Origin: Ganoderma boninense
Taxonomy: Eukaryota; Basidiomycota; Agaricomycetes; Polyporales; Polyporaceae
Reading direction: 5' to 3'
NCBI GenBank assembly: GCA_002900995.3
Contig: CM035306.1
Location: forward strand, 744,001-808,000
Length of the DNA stretch: 64,000 nucleotides
Below the pieces are notes generated by a model. That model made no database searches. It had not been told where the DNA came from and was given only the letters and a program-made list of their open reading frames with translations. Shown here in pieces: positions 1 to 12,214 of this stretch (position 1 is the stretch's first letter; every line of letters starts with the position of its first letter). The translations under genes were made by a program, and so were the position numbers.

Positions 1-508
1 GACACTTCTTGTCCAGGAACAGCAAAGTAACATGTAGCAAGACCACACACCTCGTCCTGGTGGAAGATGACTGACCGCTCAGGGTCAAGGCCCACCGCGA
101 GCAAGACCGCAAGCATATCCCTCCGCGCGACGCTCAGAGCCTTTGGGTCTTGTGGGAGAGTCAGCGCGTGCCATCCAACGATCGAGTAGATGAGCTGGTC
201 GGCCGGCGCTGCGTCGCGCTGGAGCTTCACCCAGTTCAAGAGCGCGCCGAGCAGATTCCCTAGCTGTGCGTGCGTTCACATTCAGGACTTTGGGCGAGAA
301 CATGGAGACCTACGTGGGGGATGCCCGTGGGCTGAATGCCGGAAAAGACGACTCGCGGGGGCGCGCGTGCTGCTTCGGAGTCTTCACGAGTTACGGGGTT
401 TGTGCTCAGCCCACGCACGAGACGACGAGGTGCATAATGTGGTAGACAGCATGAGGAGCGCAGGGAGAGGGTGGGCGCACGGCGGAGGTGCTGGTGGATG
501 AGAGACAT
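1..508 (-). CDS. MSW1: Mitochondrial tryptophanyl-tRNA synthetase, N-terminal part (cut by window edge)
   Basis: The product would charge tRNA-Trp in mitochondria. The ATG is at 508. The first exon (508-314) gives an Arg/Ser-rich, acid-poor N-terminus that looks like a mitochondrial presequence, followed by SGIQPTGIPH. A 50-nt intron (313-264) joins His to LGN, so the class I 'HIGH'-type signature reads PHLGN after splicing. The second exon (263-51) continues with NWVKLQ, GWHALTLPQDP and GLDPERSVIFHQ, a run typical of bacterial/mitochondrial TrpRS. A donor (GTGTGT) follows codon GAG at 51, so positions 1-50 are probably intron and the KMSKS half lies outside the window. The gene is divergent from NAA35, with 166 bp between the two start codons. 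Family assignment is firm; mitochondrial location is inferred from the N-terminus. Confidence 0.85.
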
Positions 509-674
509 GTGGCAGGGCTCATCGGTAGGCGCGTCGAGCGCGTCGGAATCGCGTCTGTTGTCGTCTTCGCCAAAACCGTCATCATCGCGACGCCACTCGG
601 CGCTGGTCTCGCTCTTTCTGTGCTCCCTCTTGCTGCCTCCTGGGTCTGGTATTCTTCGTGTCGGGCTTCATGAG

Positions 675-3534
675 ATGGCATCGAATCCAGGCTTCGAGGA
701 CTTCTTCGACGTCCCCGGGGGCGACGCGTTCACGGAGGTGACAGACCTATTTGTCGTGGGGAGTCGAGGTATGTCCGCTGGCTTGGTTCCCTATGCCGGT
801 TGCTTAACCATCGTCGCAGACATGGAACCCGAAGAGGTTGTCCTCATGGAGGGCTTCACTCTCGTCGACGCCATGAGCGCATTCGAGGTACGCAAAAGCG
901 CTGTATTCCTCTGGATCACACGAACACACACCCTGACTGCAGATTGGTGAGCCACGCTTGGATAGCGGGATGATCCTCGAGGAGCAGCGACGGCCACCGT
1001 TCGATCCCCTCACCCCTCTGCTACCGGAGGAGGTGTGCTGGCTTTTGGATCGTAGCTTTGCGTGCGAGGTGAATATATGCTACCAACTACATCTTCTTCC
1101 ATATCCTATACCCAATCTCTTCTTTTCTGCGTACTGTATGGCAAACCATATGTTCATATCTTGTCTTGTTTGTTGCATACAGATGGAATGGCATTCAGGG
1201 AAGACGCTCTCGCAAAGCGTCTTCACCATCCTCTTTGTTCACCACCTCCCAGACATCAACCCCGAATACCTCTCGCCGGAGGAAAACGAGGACCCAGCTC
1301 GCCCTCGCTGGCTCATTGCTATCGTCGTACGGGCAGCGATGCTTGGTCTCCTCAAATGCTGCGATTTGGCGTGGCGCGAGCTGTCGAAAGGCCGGGTGCA
1401 AGACGTGCGTCCCCTGCCTTGGCTCGCTGAGGTCTCCGCTGATGCGCCATGCCCAGGTGGAAGACTGGCAAGGGGAGAAATGCGATGTTTCTCTGTTGGA
1501 AGGCGTAAATTCGGACCTCATTATCCATTTGCTGGACACTGCGTCCGACTGGGTGCAACAATCCGATCTAGCGGAAGCGCAAGTGGACGCAATATGTGAC
1601 CGGCTGCACCTTCGCAAGGTGCTGTTCTACCGAGGGCTCGCCCTCCGTCCGCTAATGACCTTGGCTTCTTTTCAGACTTTGTTGCAACTGTACAAGCTTG
1701 ACCTGCTCAAAGGCGTTGATGAGTTATGGTACCACACGACAGTCGGCCGTGAACTCGTCCAGCGCGTGCGAAGACCGCATGATCCTCTCCCGCCAAACTC
1801 TCCCATTCATCTTACAATTGACCCATACATCGCTCGACGCCTACCGAACTTCATGCCAATACGCGTCACTGAGGTACCCCGTCTGGCTCAGATCTGGGAC
1901 TCACTCGGTGTACATTTAGACGTCTGGGCTGAAGTGGGTCATCTCCTCACCTCACCATCATTACTCAAGTGGACGGTGAGTTTTATATTGTGCGCATATA
2001 TGCACCCCGGATGAGCAGGCCTGACTTGTTCAGGCCGCAGGGTCTCTCCAATATTGCCTCCACGAGAAGCCGGCATCTGCGTTCCATAGGGCTCTCATCC
2101 AAGTCAGTAGACCTGCGTCGTTTTCGTGGTTGCTGTTTCGCACACTCAACCACCTCAGACCCTTGTCTTCGACAAGGAACTGGTCCTCGGTACACATCGG
2201 CCCACCTGGCTCATGGAGCAGTTCTTCTACGAGACCATCGGATTGCCTTATTCCACAATCGCTGAAGCCTTCGAGCGTAGTACACCCTCACACCCGGTAG
2301 CGACAATGCGGGACATAATTGAGAAACGAATAATTAAGGTGCGTCAATCCGACGATGTGTTTCTGACACTGTCTCAGTCCGATATTTTGCACGATCCAGC
2401 TCCTAGTTTCGCACGTGCGATCGAACTGGTACAACCCTCCCCGACGACGGCGGCATCTCATGAAAGAGGTTTTGCAATGGCACATGCTGTACGACACGAT
2501 GATAAACGATGTCGAGAATCACAAGCCTCCAGTACGTAATCTCATCTATCTCCTGTCCACCCTCCTTCGGTCACTGGGAGTACTAACCTTGCGGTTCTCC
2601 AGGACATAGGCACCGCAGCAATCCTTCGCACACTCCCAATTGTCACGCAAATGTGGCGGCTAGGTCAATGTCGAGAGGTGATTCTGACCGGATTCCAGCA
2701 GGAGTTATATGCGCCCGAGGAGAAGCCGATCGCGTACTGGTACCTCGCCCGCGTACTCGATTTTCACATCGCGTGCATAGAGGATGTCCTTCCCTCAGTT
2801 CCGCCGAGTACGTTATTTCTCATTGTTTCTATCTGTCGCATTCTGATGCGACCTCCTAATAGACTCGCCTGCGCACTCAGAACTGAACTTTCAAGCGAGT
2901 CATCTGGCGGCTTTGCAGATGATCTCGACGACCCTCGTAGCGGTGAGCTTGCAGAACCCAGCCCTTCTGACATCGGCGTACGAGTTATTGAGTGGCATCA
3001 CATATAGCTGACCTCGGGGTCTATCACATCAACATGGGACAGAGTTTCGACTAACTTTCTGCGGAGGTACAAGTGGGTACTCAAGCCCGCGTTCGATAAC
3101 CTGCCTCCCGCGCACCCAACACCGGACCTGTCGAGCTTCCCACCTGCGCTTGAAGAGCTCCTAAAGGTCTGTCTCCTTGAACTTCATACATGTCGTATGG
3201 CTGATATCCGGCTTCTGATAGGACACGTTCTACTCGCCTTCTCGGTCCTTCGAGCTTGCCGAAAACATCCTCCGATATCTAAGCGAGGTCCCGCAAGAAA
3301 CCGTCGGCCACTGGGACGGAGACCGTCGACAAGTTAGTACCACCGTGCAACACGGCGAAGCAGAGTGCTGACCCAGTGTTATCTGCCCAGTATCTGCGAA
3401 ACCTCGCAGACGCGTGCGCCCGACTGGAACGCGGCACGCCAGAATCTCTTTTAGAGCTTCCGAATTTCGACCTGAAGACGTTGCAGTGGATACCAGACGT
3501 GCATCCGTGGTTTCCTACCGTCGTTTCGCCATGA
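675..3534 (+). CDS. NAA35: NatC N-terminal acetyltransferase auxiliary subunit (Naa35/Mak10)
   Basis: Naa35 is the large auxiliary subunit of NatC, which acetylates N-terminal Met of nascent chains on the ribosome. Exons at 675-768, 820-887, 943-1068 and from 1183 splice to give the Mak10 hallmark: LVDAMSAFEIGEPRLDSGM, compared with the usual LFEAMSAIEIMDPKMDAGM. This is followed by a WHSGKTLSQSVFT block matching the family's W.EGHSLAQTVFT. Later exons run through about 1.4-3.4 kb with short introns and end in LPNFDLKTLQWIPDVHPWFP before TGA at 3532-3534. The start ATG at 675 gives MASNPGFEDFFDVPGGDAF directly before the conserved part. The middle exons were not all resolved base by base. No frameshift was noticed in the conserved blocks. 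Confidence 0.85.
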
Positions 3535-4066
3535 CCTTCGTTCAAGAAGTTGTGGTTCGGGGACATTCTCGGACTCGGGATGCATTGGGTTATACCGTCG
3601 GGTCATAGATGTGTTGGGAATTCCGCGATCTGAGCTTACATCCTTGGGGTATTCGAGTGGAATGGGTATCATAGATGTGTACCATACTCAAATCAACCGA
3701 TGTATGTAATGCATATGCATTCGCTAACGTCTGTACCGATCGCGGTCGAGATAAGGGCAAACTAGCCAAGAATTCCTCACGCGTCCGGGTACGCTAAGTA
3801 ACAAACGCTGACCTCAAATCTGTTCAAGTTGTTCTCAGTCGTAGGACAATGGATTCCAAACTGCATGTGAATAGTGAATAGTAGGAATACATCGAATGGA
3901 TTCGACGTCGTATCTCTAGTCGCCACGTCTCTAATCAATAAACGGTACAAAGGATGGTGGTGCGTGGATGTGATTTCCTGTGATGGATGTGCGTCGTCAC
4001 AGCATAAAGGTAAGAGGATAATGCTACATGCAGACCCATACCAGTAACTAATCGGGGAATTACTAC
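3535..4066. other. Intergenic spacer, nothing recognised
   Basis: This AT-richer stretch lies between the convergent ends of NAA35 and the first DUF6533 gene. I see no coding exon, tRNA or repeat in it. Confidence 0.6.
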
Positions 4067-5903
4067 TCAGACTCCAGTAGCAACCCGGCCATCTCCTTTA
4101 CGGTGGACCTCCGTGATTACCAGCGCATTTCCAGTCAGTGGTTCCCCACGAGGCCATGCTTCGTCCAGACTCGGAGGGATACCGTCGGATACCGCCAAGC
4201 ACCCATCTTGATCTTCATCCCAATGGTAGTCAGCGCCGGGATCTATGGTGGCGCCAAGTGACCCAAGAGCGTTGGCAAACTGGACCGAACGGATGCTGAC
4301 GCCTTGTGAGATGTGCAGGGGGTCGTTGGTGGCCAGCCCGACGATTGTCCTCTGGTGGGCTTCTTGGAGGTCGAGGAGGAAATGGGACACGAGCAAGGAG
4401 GAAAGGCTAGCCATCGTGAAAAATGTGGAATCAGGTTTGCGACGACGACACGGTTTTGCATATCAATTCACATACGGGCCTGTGAACACTGATATGGAAC
4501 TAATGCCGACGTCCGTTGCTATCTATAGTGGGGCAGTGGTTGTACCAGGGATGGCAAGGGATAGCCTGAAAAACTCAGCAACTCACCGACACTTCTGTAA
4601 AGACGAGGTGCAGCACATTCAAGATTGACAGCACACTGCTCGTAGTTCAGCCGCATTATTTCAAGCGATGGAGCGGCCGTGGGAGCTCACATGAAGTATG
4701 TGATACCTGTCGGGATCGCACATGTTTGTTTCAGTTGAAAACACGATTGAAAACTGCTAGTGAAGGCGTACCGTTGCGCACCATTATTGAGGCGAGACCT
4801 TTCATTTTCGAAATTTCATGCCTTCGAGCATTCATACTGCCTGAGTTGGCAGGCACCAGCTTCCAGGTGATGACCACAAGCATAATGTCGACCACTATAG
4901 TCGACACCCGATTTAAGATGAGGACTATCAACTTGACGTCAGCGCTCTACTATCCCACTGGAAACATGCATTACGAACAGCTATGTCATCATTGTGAGCG
5001 CATATATAGAGCAGGACGTTACAGTCCAACGTACGTTCGAGCAAGAGAAGGAGGGATGGGAAGACCCTCTATACACCCCCAGATAGCGAACTGCACCTGA
5101 GATGCATCGAACCATCGCAAGGTGACCTATTATACATTTTAGAATGGGTATGTGTTGCAGAGAACAGATTGCTCACCATGTTAGTGACGAAGGGGATGCC
5201 AGAGAGAAGGAAGATAAGGGCCGACAGCCAACGACGTTGCGTCAAGGCGTATGCCCGCAGCCCAGTGAATACTACATTCAAAATATCTCTAAATACGTTG
5301 AATGTTTGCACAGTGAATATACGTGCCTATCGGTGGGATTAAGGTCAAATAGGTGATCATAGTTTGCGCCAAAACAATCCTAGAGCAGCTGTGAGGGCGT
5401 ATAATATTAACATGAGGATCCAAGAACCCTGCAAATCGTTGGACCTGTGACTAACCTCTTTGAGCGTGGCGATAAGGGTTCGTATTTTAGTAGCATTTGG
5501 CACAACGGAGAAGATGTACTCGCTTGGTCCGACTGCTTCGCATTTTCGAGCATATTCACGATCTGCGAGAGCAGATTCAAGTACTTGTTCGAAAAGTACA
5601 AAATTGCGGAGAGTGGTCGGGCCTTGGCCGTCCAGAGGAACTGTACTTCTCTGGATAGCGACACTAGCCAGTCGTAGGTAACGAACGCTGGAGTCGCAGC
5701 ATGAAGTATAAGCATTTAATGACACCAGGGTTTGACCCAAGGCCTACCCGCTATCGAGAATGCACAACAATTGTCCGAAAATCTACATCGCGTCATGGTG
5801 AGCGCACGGTATAGCTTGAGATATGGAACAATTCTCAATTCACTTACACGTCAGCGAAGAAAGCGATTGTGTCTTGAACGGCGGCGTCCGATTGAGAGGC
5901 CAT
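4067..5903 (-). CDS. DUF6533-domain multi-pass membrane protein, copy 1
   Basis: DUF6533 proteins are Agaricomycete-specific, roughly seven-helix membrane proteins of unknown function. The start at 5903 gives MASQSDAAVQDTIAFFADV. A tiny exon (CCAFSIA) and the next one join to AFVTYDWLVSLSREVQFLW and ILYFSNKYLNLL, the family's YDyll.l.rEv...W and NRYL motifs. A later exon carries FTGLRAYALTQRRW followed by a hydrophobic helix. Around 4.73-4.93 kb VVDIMLVVITWKL and MVRNGTPSLAVFNRVF match the family's TW and vLLRDGT..F motifs. The last exon gives HFLLDLQEA and a hydrophilic tail, stopping at 4067. The donor after the NRYL exon is unclear and may be a GC donor, so integrity is not certain. Function is unknown; a receptor-like role is only a guess. 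Confidence 0.65.
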
Positions 5904-7423
5904 GGTAGGTGACGAGGCTAGAGCCGTAGACACCGTCACGAAAGCATAGATTAGACCACGCCCTATTTGTATGCTTCCTCCAAGTCGCGGGAAAACGCAC
6001 CGCCATGAACTTTGCTTTAGCATCATTCACATTCCTGTGCATGCCATAGGCGATGGTCTGCCTCATCAGCGCCTTGTACTATGCCTTGGTCGTCAAATGT
6101 CCTGGCCATCATATGGCAGGGGTCCCTACTAGGCCTAGCAAGATCTGCCGATTCGGACTATGGAGCCGTTACAATGGCAGTCGCTAGCATGACTCGGGCT
6201 CGAAGGGGGGCGAAGAGCATGCTAGCCCTACTGAGGATTCTCGTGAGCTATGGCAGAGGATTAGATTAGAAGGTAGAAGAACACGTTGACCGGCGTGAAT
6301 GATCAGAGCGCCTCCCGACTGCGGGCAGACGTCGTGTTTGGGCCAGGATGTCGGGCAAGGTCCTGGGCCTCCTTTCTTCTCGGATTCTGACCTGGAAGCA
6401 GTGTTCGGCAGATGCTGTGCCGGTCACTGCCATCCACCTGCCAGTGTCCATCTATTCACCGGCGCATCGCAGTACAGCGAGCGCTCCAGTTGATCACCGG
6501 TGAACAAGGTTCGTCGATTGAACGCTGGATGTTCCTATCAGTGAGTTTCTTTGGTAGCTCTTGCCATGTCTGTGAGTGCTTCGCACTAGGCCTGCAAGGA
6601 GACCTCAGGCTCGTAAGACGCCGGGGAACATATTCCTGTACCCGATACGCACCGCCGCGATCAAGTTGAGCTGCTTCATGGGTGGTAGCTGTGGGTAGCG
6701 GCCTTGTATGTATGTAGTTACAAGGACCAAAGCGAGTCGAAGAGAGCGACGGAATATAATGAAAAGTAAGAAGATCGAGGTCATAAGTTGCTGGTCGAGT
6801 TGGTCGCTGTCGGAGTCGGGTCCAGGTCGAAAAGGAGCGACAGGCTGCGATCAAACTGGGATCAGAGGTGCCCAAGAGGACGTGTAAGACGTGAATACAT
6901 GAAAGCGAGAGATATGACTATGGTGGTGGATATGTGGATCATGTACGGTGGCAGTCGCATACGAATACAATGAAAACTGTCACCAGCCTGAGATGGGCCC
7001 GGACCTATCCGGGACACGATCACGAGGGTGTGTGGTTGTGTACACCGTACGCAATGTTAATGAAGGCTCGGGGGCGTAGGTCAGTGCCGCGGATGCATCC
7101 GCTAGGATTACGCAACCTAGACGGATGCATCTGCTATTTGTATGCTTAAGTTGGAAACAAAATGCATACCATTTCCCCCAATCCAGACGTCTGTCTCCCA
7201 CCAATTTGAGGGATGTGATAGGATCGGAAGCTTGCGAGAGCCGGACTGACTGCCCGAGACTCACAGGGCCGTTTCTTCCGTCCTCGCCTCATTGATTCTA
7301 CTCAGGGAGATAGATGTTACGATGCGGGTGTTAGGTGGCAAGAATTTCACCGTGATGGAGACGAGCATAACGTCTGCCACCAAAACCGAGACCCGGTCCA
7401 CGATGACGACTGTCGACTTGGTA
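5904..7423. other. Intergenic region between DUF6533 copies
   Basis: About 1.5 kb holds no gene I can recognise; short open frames at 6.3-6.9 kb show no family signature. The one structured element is the GGATGCATCC palindrome listed at 7089-7133. Confidence 0.5.
7089..7133. repeat. Compound palindrome built on GGATGCATCC
   Basis: GGATGCATCC at 7091-7100 and GGATGCAT at 7123-7130 flank a second inverted pair (CTAGG/CCTAG) with a 9-nt centre. The whole block can form one hairpin. The same decamer core recurs in arrays at 27761-27811 and 43961-44011. Confidence 0.6.
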
Positions 7424-8330
7424 TCAGCATACTAGTCGGCTCGCCCTGTCATGCAGCGCGGCACGAACTGTTGCGACATAATCAGCGCAGCTGCGGAGAC
7501 GGCTGAGCCTGAGGGTGGGCTCGCCGGCGGACATACAATTGACTGAGAGACGATGGGGTGGTAGTGCGCTCAATGCACCCCCAGGGAAAGATGTAGACGT
7601 CGGAAAGAGAAACCGCAGCAAGGACACCTGCAATTAATCGGGGTGTTTTCTTTTTAAATATTCGGGCATTGCTGTCGAGCAGACATGAAACACGACGCAC
7701 CATATTCATGATACATTGGACTCTTGAGAAGAGGAAGACAAGGGCCGCAAGCCAGCGCCGCTGTGTCAATGCGTACGCCCGCAACCCGGCGAAAACTGGA
7801 CTCGGAATGGCACAAGCTTTTAGTTCAATCGGGGCGCATATAGTCGGGCGCGTGAATTGAAGGCTTACCTGCAGACGCAAGGACGGATGAAAATGGGAGG
7901 ACGGAGGCGAAAATATCCAAAATAGTGCAACTGGGGTGCGCGAATTGAGACAGGGAGAGAGACAGTATCACGGCTGGGACGTACCTCTTTGTCGCCTCAG
8001 TATCAAATCATCATTAGTGGATCGGTAAGCACATGAGAACACGGTAGGTGAGTGTACATACCTTGTCGGACTGCGGAGCATACAGGAACGTGCCCATAAT
8101 CACCGCAAGGACGTTCAAGTACTTGTTTGAGAAGTAAAGAATCGCAGGAAGCGACCCCCTTGTCCTTCCGGTCCAGTATAGATGCACCTCACGAGGTAGC
8201 GTCGCTAGCCAGCCATAGACAACAAATCCTCGACAACACAAAATCAGATGGTGAATGAAGTCGCAGCTCCACGCAGCTCCATACTCAAGCTTACCAGTAA
8301 CTGCGATGAAGCAACATTTCGCCTGAAAAC
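7424..8330 (-). CDS. DUF6533-like membrane protein, copy 2, probably truncated
   Basis: This is a second, diverged copy of the family seen at 4067-5903. A small exon (KCCFIAVT, about 8.30-8.33 kb) joins across a short intron to FVVYGWLATLPREVHLYW and ILYFSNKYLNVL, ending at QSDK with a GTATGT donor. A following exon has VFAGLRAYALTQRRWLAALVFLF, and a last one from about 7.63 kb runs to a stop at 7424. Conserved Asp of the YDW motif is Gly here (YGW). The C-terminal RDGT and FLLDLQEA blocks of copy 1 are absent, and no convincing first exon with ATG was found upstream. The gene is therefore either a shortened paralog or a decaying copy. Start and intron borders are approximate. Confidence 0.5.
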
Positions 8331-9274
8331 TATGCCAAGTGGTCAGTCTCGTTGCGATCGGCAGACCTGACGTGCCTCAAGTTTTCAGAATCAAGAGTTC
8401 ACTTGCATGGAAGCGTAGAAAGAGGTGTCGTGTTGAGGGTCGAAGAGCACCCTGGAAAGAGTGAAAGGACAGGGAGAATGAGAGCGATTCGGCCTGAGGT
8501 CACTGACAAGCCTTTTTACCCTCGGGCAGTCTTAACGCTGGGCGCGAAGGCTTGACAACCGGAACACGCATCCCCGGACACATACGCCCGCACTCCACCT
8601 GGTGGAACGTGTCCATAATTGAGTATTTGGTCAGTCCCAGGTTTGACATCTTGGAGTAATGAGCGCGATCTACTCACCAATTCTCGTTGAAAAGGCATGG
8701 CGCACTGCACGAGCCTGCGCTCCAGGGTGTTGCCAGTGATGGAGTCAGCGTCCCAATGATTTCGGACTTGAGGCGACGAAAACGCTCTGCAAAGGGTATC
8801 TGTTCCGTTCACATACTGCACCAGTTCACTATGGAAGAGGGACCCTTCGATAAATCGCTGGCCCCGGGCCTCCAGGCCCTGTCCGGCGTGAGTCCCACAG
8901 GTCGATTATGACACGTTGTCTCTGTAGAGCCGGAGACCATCATCCATAGGACTATTATAGTGACACTAAGCAAGGGGAAGATTCTTGACGCTGTGAAGAG
9001 GCTATTGAGAGCTTTATGCTGAGCATCTGGCACTCACTCATGAAGGAACCGTGGGCGGGGAGTCCAGGTGAGTGAAAGGAAATAAGCGTTGTTTGGCTCG
9101 TGGCTGTGCAATGCTCAAGTGTGAGCCAATAGGAACCTATAGGAACCCTGCGCGCGCCGAGACAGACGCCGGACCGGAGATCTTGCAGATGTGACTTGCC
9201 TTTGCCTGGAGACGTTCATCCACTCCGACCACCAGCCTGAGCCCTATCCGAGGTCCCAGTCCTTCCAAGAGACC
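8331..9274. other. Intergenic region upstream of THI20
   Basis: No exon or RNA gene is recognised. It holds the 5' side of DUF6533 copy 2 (minus) and the promoter of THI20 (plus). I see no clear TATA box before 9275. Confidence 0.5.
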
Positions 9275-11881
9275 ATGGACAGAGCAACGCCTCCCGCAGT
9301 CCTCACTATCGCGGGCTCTGACCCCAGCGGCGGTGCAGGTATCCAGGTCAGCCCGCCGCTCGCAGTTCCGAGTCATGTTCTACGCTCGCACGGAAACGGT
9401 GATGTCATTCTACCCATGAGACTGACTGACCGCGATTTTTCCAGGCAGACTTGAAGACGTTCATGGCATTCGGATGCTACGGCGCGTCCGTCATCACCGC
9501 CCTCACCGCCCAAAACACCCACGGTGTCCGGGGCGTGCACCCAACGCCCCCCGAGTTCCTCGAGCAGCAGGTCTGCAGCTCCGCCTTCTCTCATACTCTC
9601 GTGCAGATAGATGTTGACATGGACGCACAACCCAGCTGATAGCGGTGCTCGACGACATCGAATTCAAAGCCATCAAAACAGGGATGCTCTACGATGGCGA
9701 GCACATCCGACGGATTGCACACACGCTCAAAGCGCACTTCACCGGCGGTCGGCCAATGCCGCCGCTCGTCGTCGACCCCGTTTCGGTCTCTACGTCCGGC
9801 CACACCCTCCTCCACCCAGGCGCGGTTGACGTCATGGCGCAGGAGCTCTTCCCGCTCGCGACCCTCGTCACCCCCAACATCCCCGAGGCCGAGCTCCTCC
9901 TCTCCCGCATCGCCGATGACGAAGACTCGGGGCCGGCCACCATCGCCACGCTCGAGGACATGCTCTCCGCGTCGGAGCGGCTCCTCGCGCTCGGCATCAA
10001 TGCCGTGCTCGTCAAGGGCGGACACATCAGCGCGACCTTCGCGGACGTGCGCCGGGTGCGAGAGGCACGGCCCGAGGTCGCGCTCGTGCTGGAGGGCTTC
10101 CTGGGCGACAACATGGAGATCCTGCAGGTGAACGAGGCCGACTTGGGCGCACGCCCGTTGGTCGTCGACGTGCTGCGGGAGAGCAGCGGCGCGGCGACGC
10201 TCTTCGTGAGCCCGTGGATTGAGTCTACGAGCACGCACGGCACGGGCTGCACGCTCGCTGCTGCCATCGCGTCCCTCCTTGGCAAGGGGGAGTCCAGTGT
10301 GTACCTTCCCTAGCTTGCTTTCGGGGCGAGGGGGACGTGGCTGACCATCGTTTATTAGTGCGCGAGGCCGTTCGGCAGGCGACGATTTACACGCATATAG
10401 GGATCGAGACGGCTTTCCCGGTTGGGAGCGGGTATGGCCCGTTGAACCACATGCATGCGCTGACGAGGAGCCTTATTCCTCGGTAAGTGCGAGTGGACTG
10501 CATCAGCAACTTTATCACTTCCGGGGGAGACCCTGGACTTCCTTGACGTCCTGGGTAGGCGTCTCAGGTCGCCCCAAACCCCTGCAAGCTCTAAGCCAGC
10601 CTCGCAAGCAGCTGGCTTAGAGCCTGGTGCTTCTGAAAGCTCCCGATGCAGCTTTTCCAGGCAGTCAGGGTCGTTCAGGAGCGCTCAGGGAGGTGTAAAG
10701 ATGCTGATGACTGGTTAAATGTGCACGCGGCACTCACCGGCCCATATCGACAGGAGGACGCCGAGCAACCCCCACCCGCTCACCCGCATCTTGATCCAGT
10801 CGTCGAGGCAGACCTGGAAAGAGTACGTCGAGCACGACTTCGTGAAACAGCTCGCGCGGGGCACGCTCCCGAAGGAGTGCTTCCTGCACTTCATCAAGTC
10901 GGTGTCTCCCGCTTTCCCGCACACCCCGCCTGCCTCTGACATACCCATCCCCGCACACTCGCGCAGGCAGGACTACCTCTACCTCAAATACTACGCGCGC
11001 GCATACGGGTACTGTCCTCTCCTCTCCCCTCCCCGCGCCCCGCGCCCTCCTCTCCTCCTTTTCTCCTAGCTCACCGCTCCACTGACTGCACATGCATGCA
11101 TACACAGCCTGCTCGCCGCGAAGTCCGCGACGTTCGGGTCCATCCAGGCCGCGACGCGCACGATCATCAACGTCATCACCGAGGTGACCTCGCACAAGTC
11201 CTTCTGCGCCGAGTGGGGCATCAGCGAGGCCGCGCTCGCCGCCACACCCGAGTCGCCCTCCACCACCGCGTACGGCGCGTACCTCATCGACGTCGGCCTC
11301 CAGGGTGCGTCCCCTCTTCCTCTCCCATCGTCCTTTCCCCTTCCCCTTCCCTCGCCTCCATTCTTCTCTCCCCCACTCCCTCCCCTTCCCCGCCAACCCC
11401 CCATCGTCACCGGGACAATGACACGGCTGACCGATCGCGCGCGGCGGCAGGCGACAGCGCGAAGCTGATCATGGCGCTCGCGGCGTGCCTGTTGGGGTAC
11501 GGCGAGGTGGGGCTGTGGCTGCAGCGCGAGGCCGCACGCCCGGACTCCTGGGTCGTCCTCGACGGCAACCCGTACCGCCGTTGGATCGAGGACTACTCCG
11601 GGAAGGAGTACCAGGCGGCTGTTGCCCTCGGCATCGGTGCGTCCTCGTCTTTGTCTCCTCGCACCCCCCCTGCCCCCCCCCCCCATCTCCCCTGTCTCGC
11701 GCGCCTGTTGCCGTGTTGGTTGAAATGTTAATTTTATTTGGAATGTTTTGCAGAGACGATCGAGACGCTGGGGGTGGAGGACGCGCCGAACGCGCGGCGG
11801 TTCGCGGAGTGGTGCGGGGTGTGGGAGCGGTGCACACGCCTGGAGAAGGGCTTCTGGGACGCGGCGCTGAACCTGGCGTGA
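9275..11881 (+). CDS. THI20: Bifunctional HMP/HMP-P kinase - thiaminase II (thiamine biosynthesis)
   Basis: The N-terminal half phosphorylates hydroxymethylpyrimidine and its monophosphate. The C-terminal TenA half salvages pyrimidine from degraded thiamine. Nine exons (9275-9346, 9445-9570, 9636-10296, 10359-10482, 10754-10901, 10971-11008, 11108-11304, 11451-11636, 11754-11881) give 559 codons in one frame, close to yeast Thi20. Visible motifs are [20 protein letters not shown] at the start, VVDPV, and [15 protein letters not shown] with the catalytic Cys of the ThiD anion hole. The TenA part has [50 protein letters not shown] (nucleophile Cys position) and YSGKEYQ. Introns are pyrimidine-rich; the one at 10483-10753, between the two domains, is unusually long and contains a strong hairpin. 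The gene converges on NTH1, 333 bp away. Confidence 0.93.
10588..10623 (+). other. Perfect 13-bp stem hairpin in THI20 intron 4
   Basis: GCTCTAAGCCAGC at 10588-10600 is followed by a 10-nt loop and its exact reverse complement at 10611-10623. It sits in the 271-nt intron that separates the kinase and thiaminase exons. I do not see the CUGAGA and ACCUGA boxes of a TPP riboswitch. Confidence 0.7.
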
Positions 11882-12214
11882 AATCGAAATTCGAGGACAA
11901 CGTCCCATTATTTGTGGGTGCAAGGAATCGACGCGTACGGGAGGGTATGATGCAAGATAAGATTACGTGGGAGGTAGAGGCGTTAGACAGTAAGATAGCG
12001 CAGAGCAGGAACGTGCAGCAGCAGGAAAGCAAGAGTCGACGAAACCGTACATACAGTAGATGTATCAGTAGTGCTAGTGCTAGAAGCTAGAAGCAAGAAG
12101 CCGGTATATACAGGTCAGAACCTCTCAAGAATCGCGACAGAGCTTCGGTTCCGCGTAGGCAGGACCTTCTCCTCCTCCTCCGTCTCTCCTTCCAGGACAC
12201 TCTGCACCGGGAGC
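11882..12214. other. Convergent 3' spacer between THI20 and NTH1
   Basis: This 333-bp spacer separates the two stop codons and holds the 3' UTRs of both genes. No other feature was seen. Confidence 0.6.

Noticed and set aside
10483..10753. TPP riboswitch in the THI20 intron
   Set aside because: The CUGAGA and ACCUGA core boxes were not found by eye, so it is reported only as a hairpin.
11066..11923. Long minus-strand open frames opposite THI20 (also 9591-10238 and 10734-11396)
   Set aside because: They are antisense shadows of high-GC exons: they are rich in Arg/Gly/Pro, have no motif and cross clear introns of the plus-strand gene.
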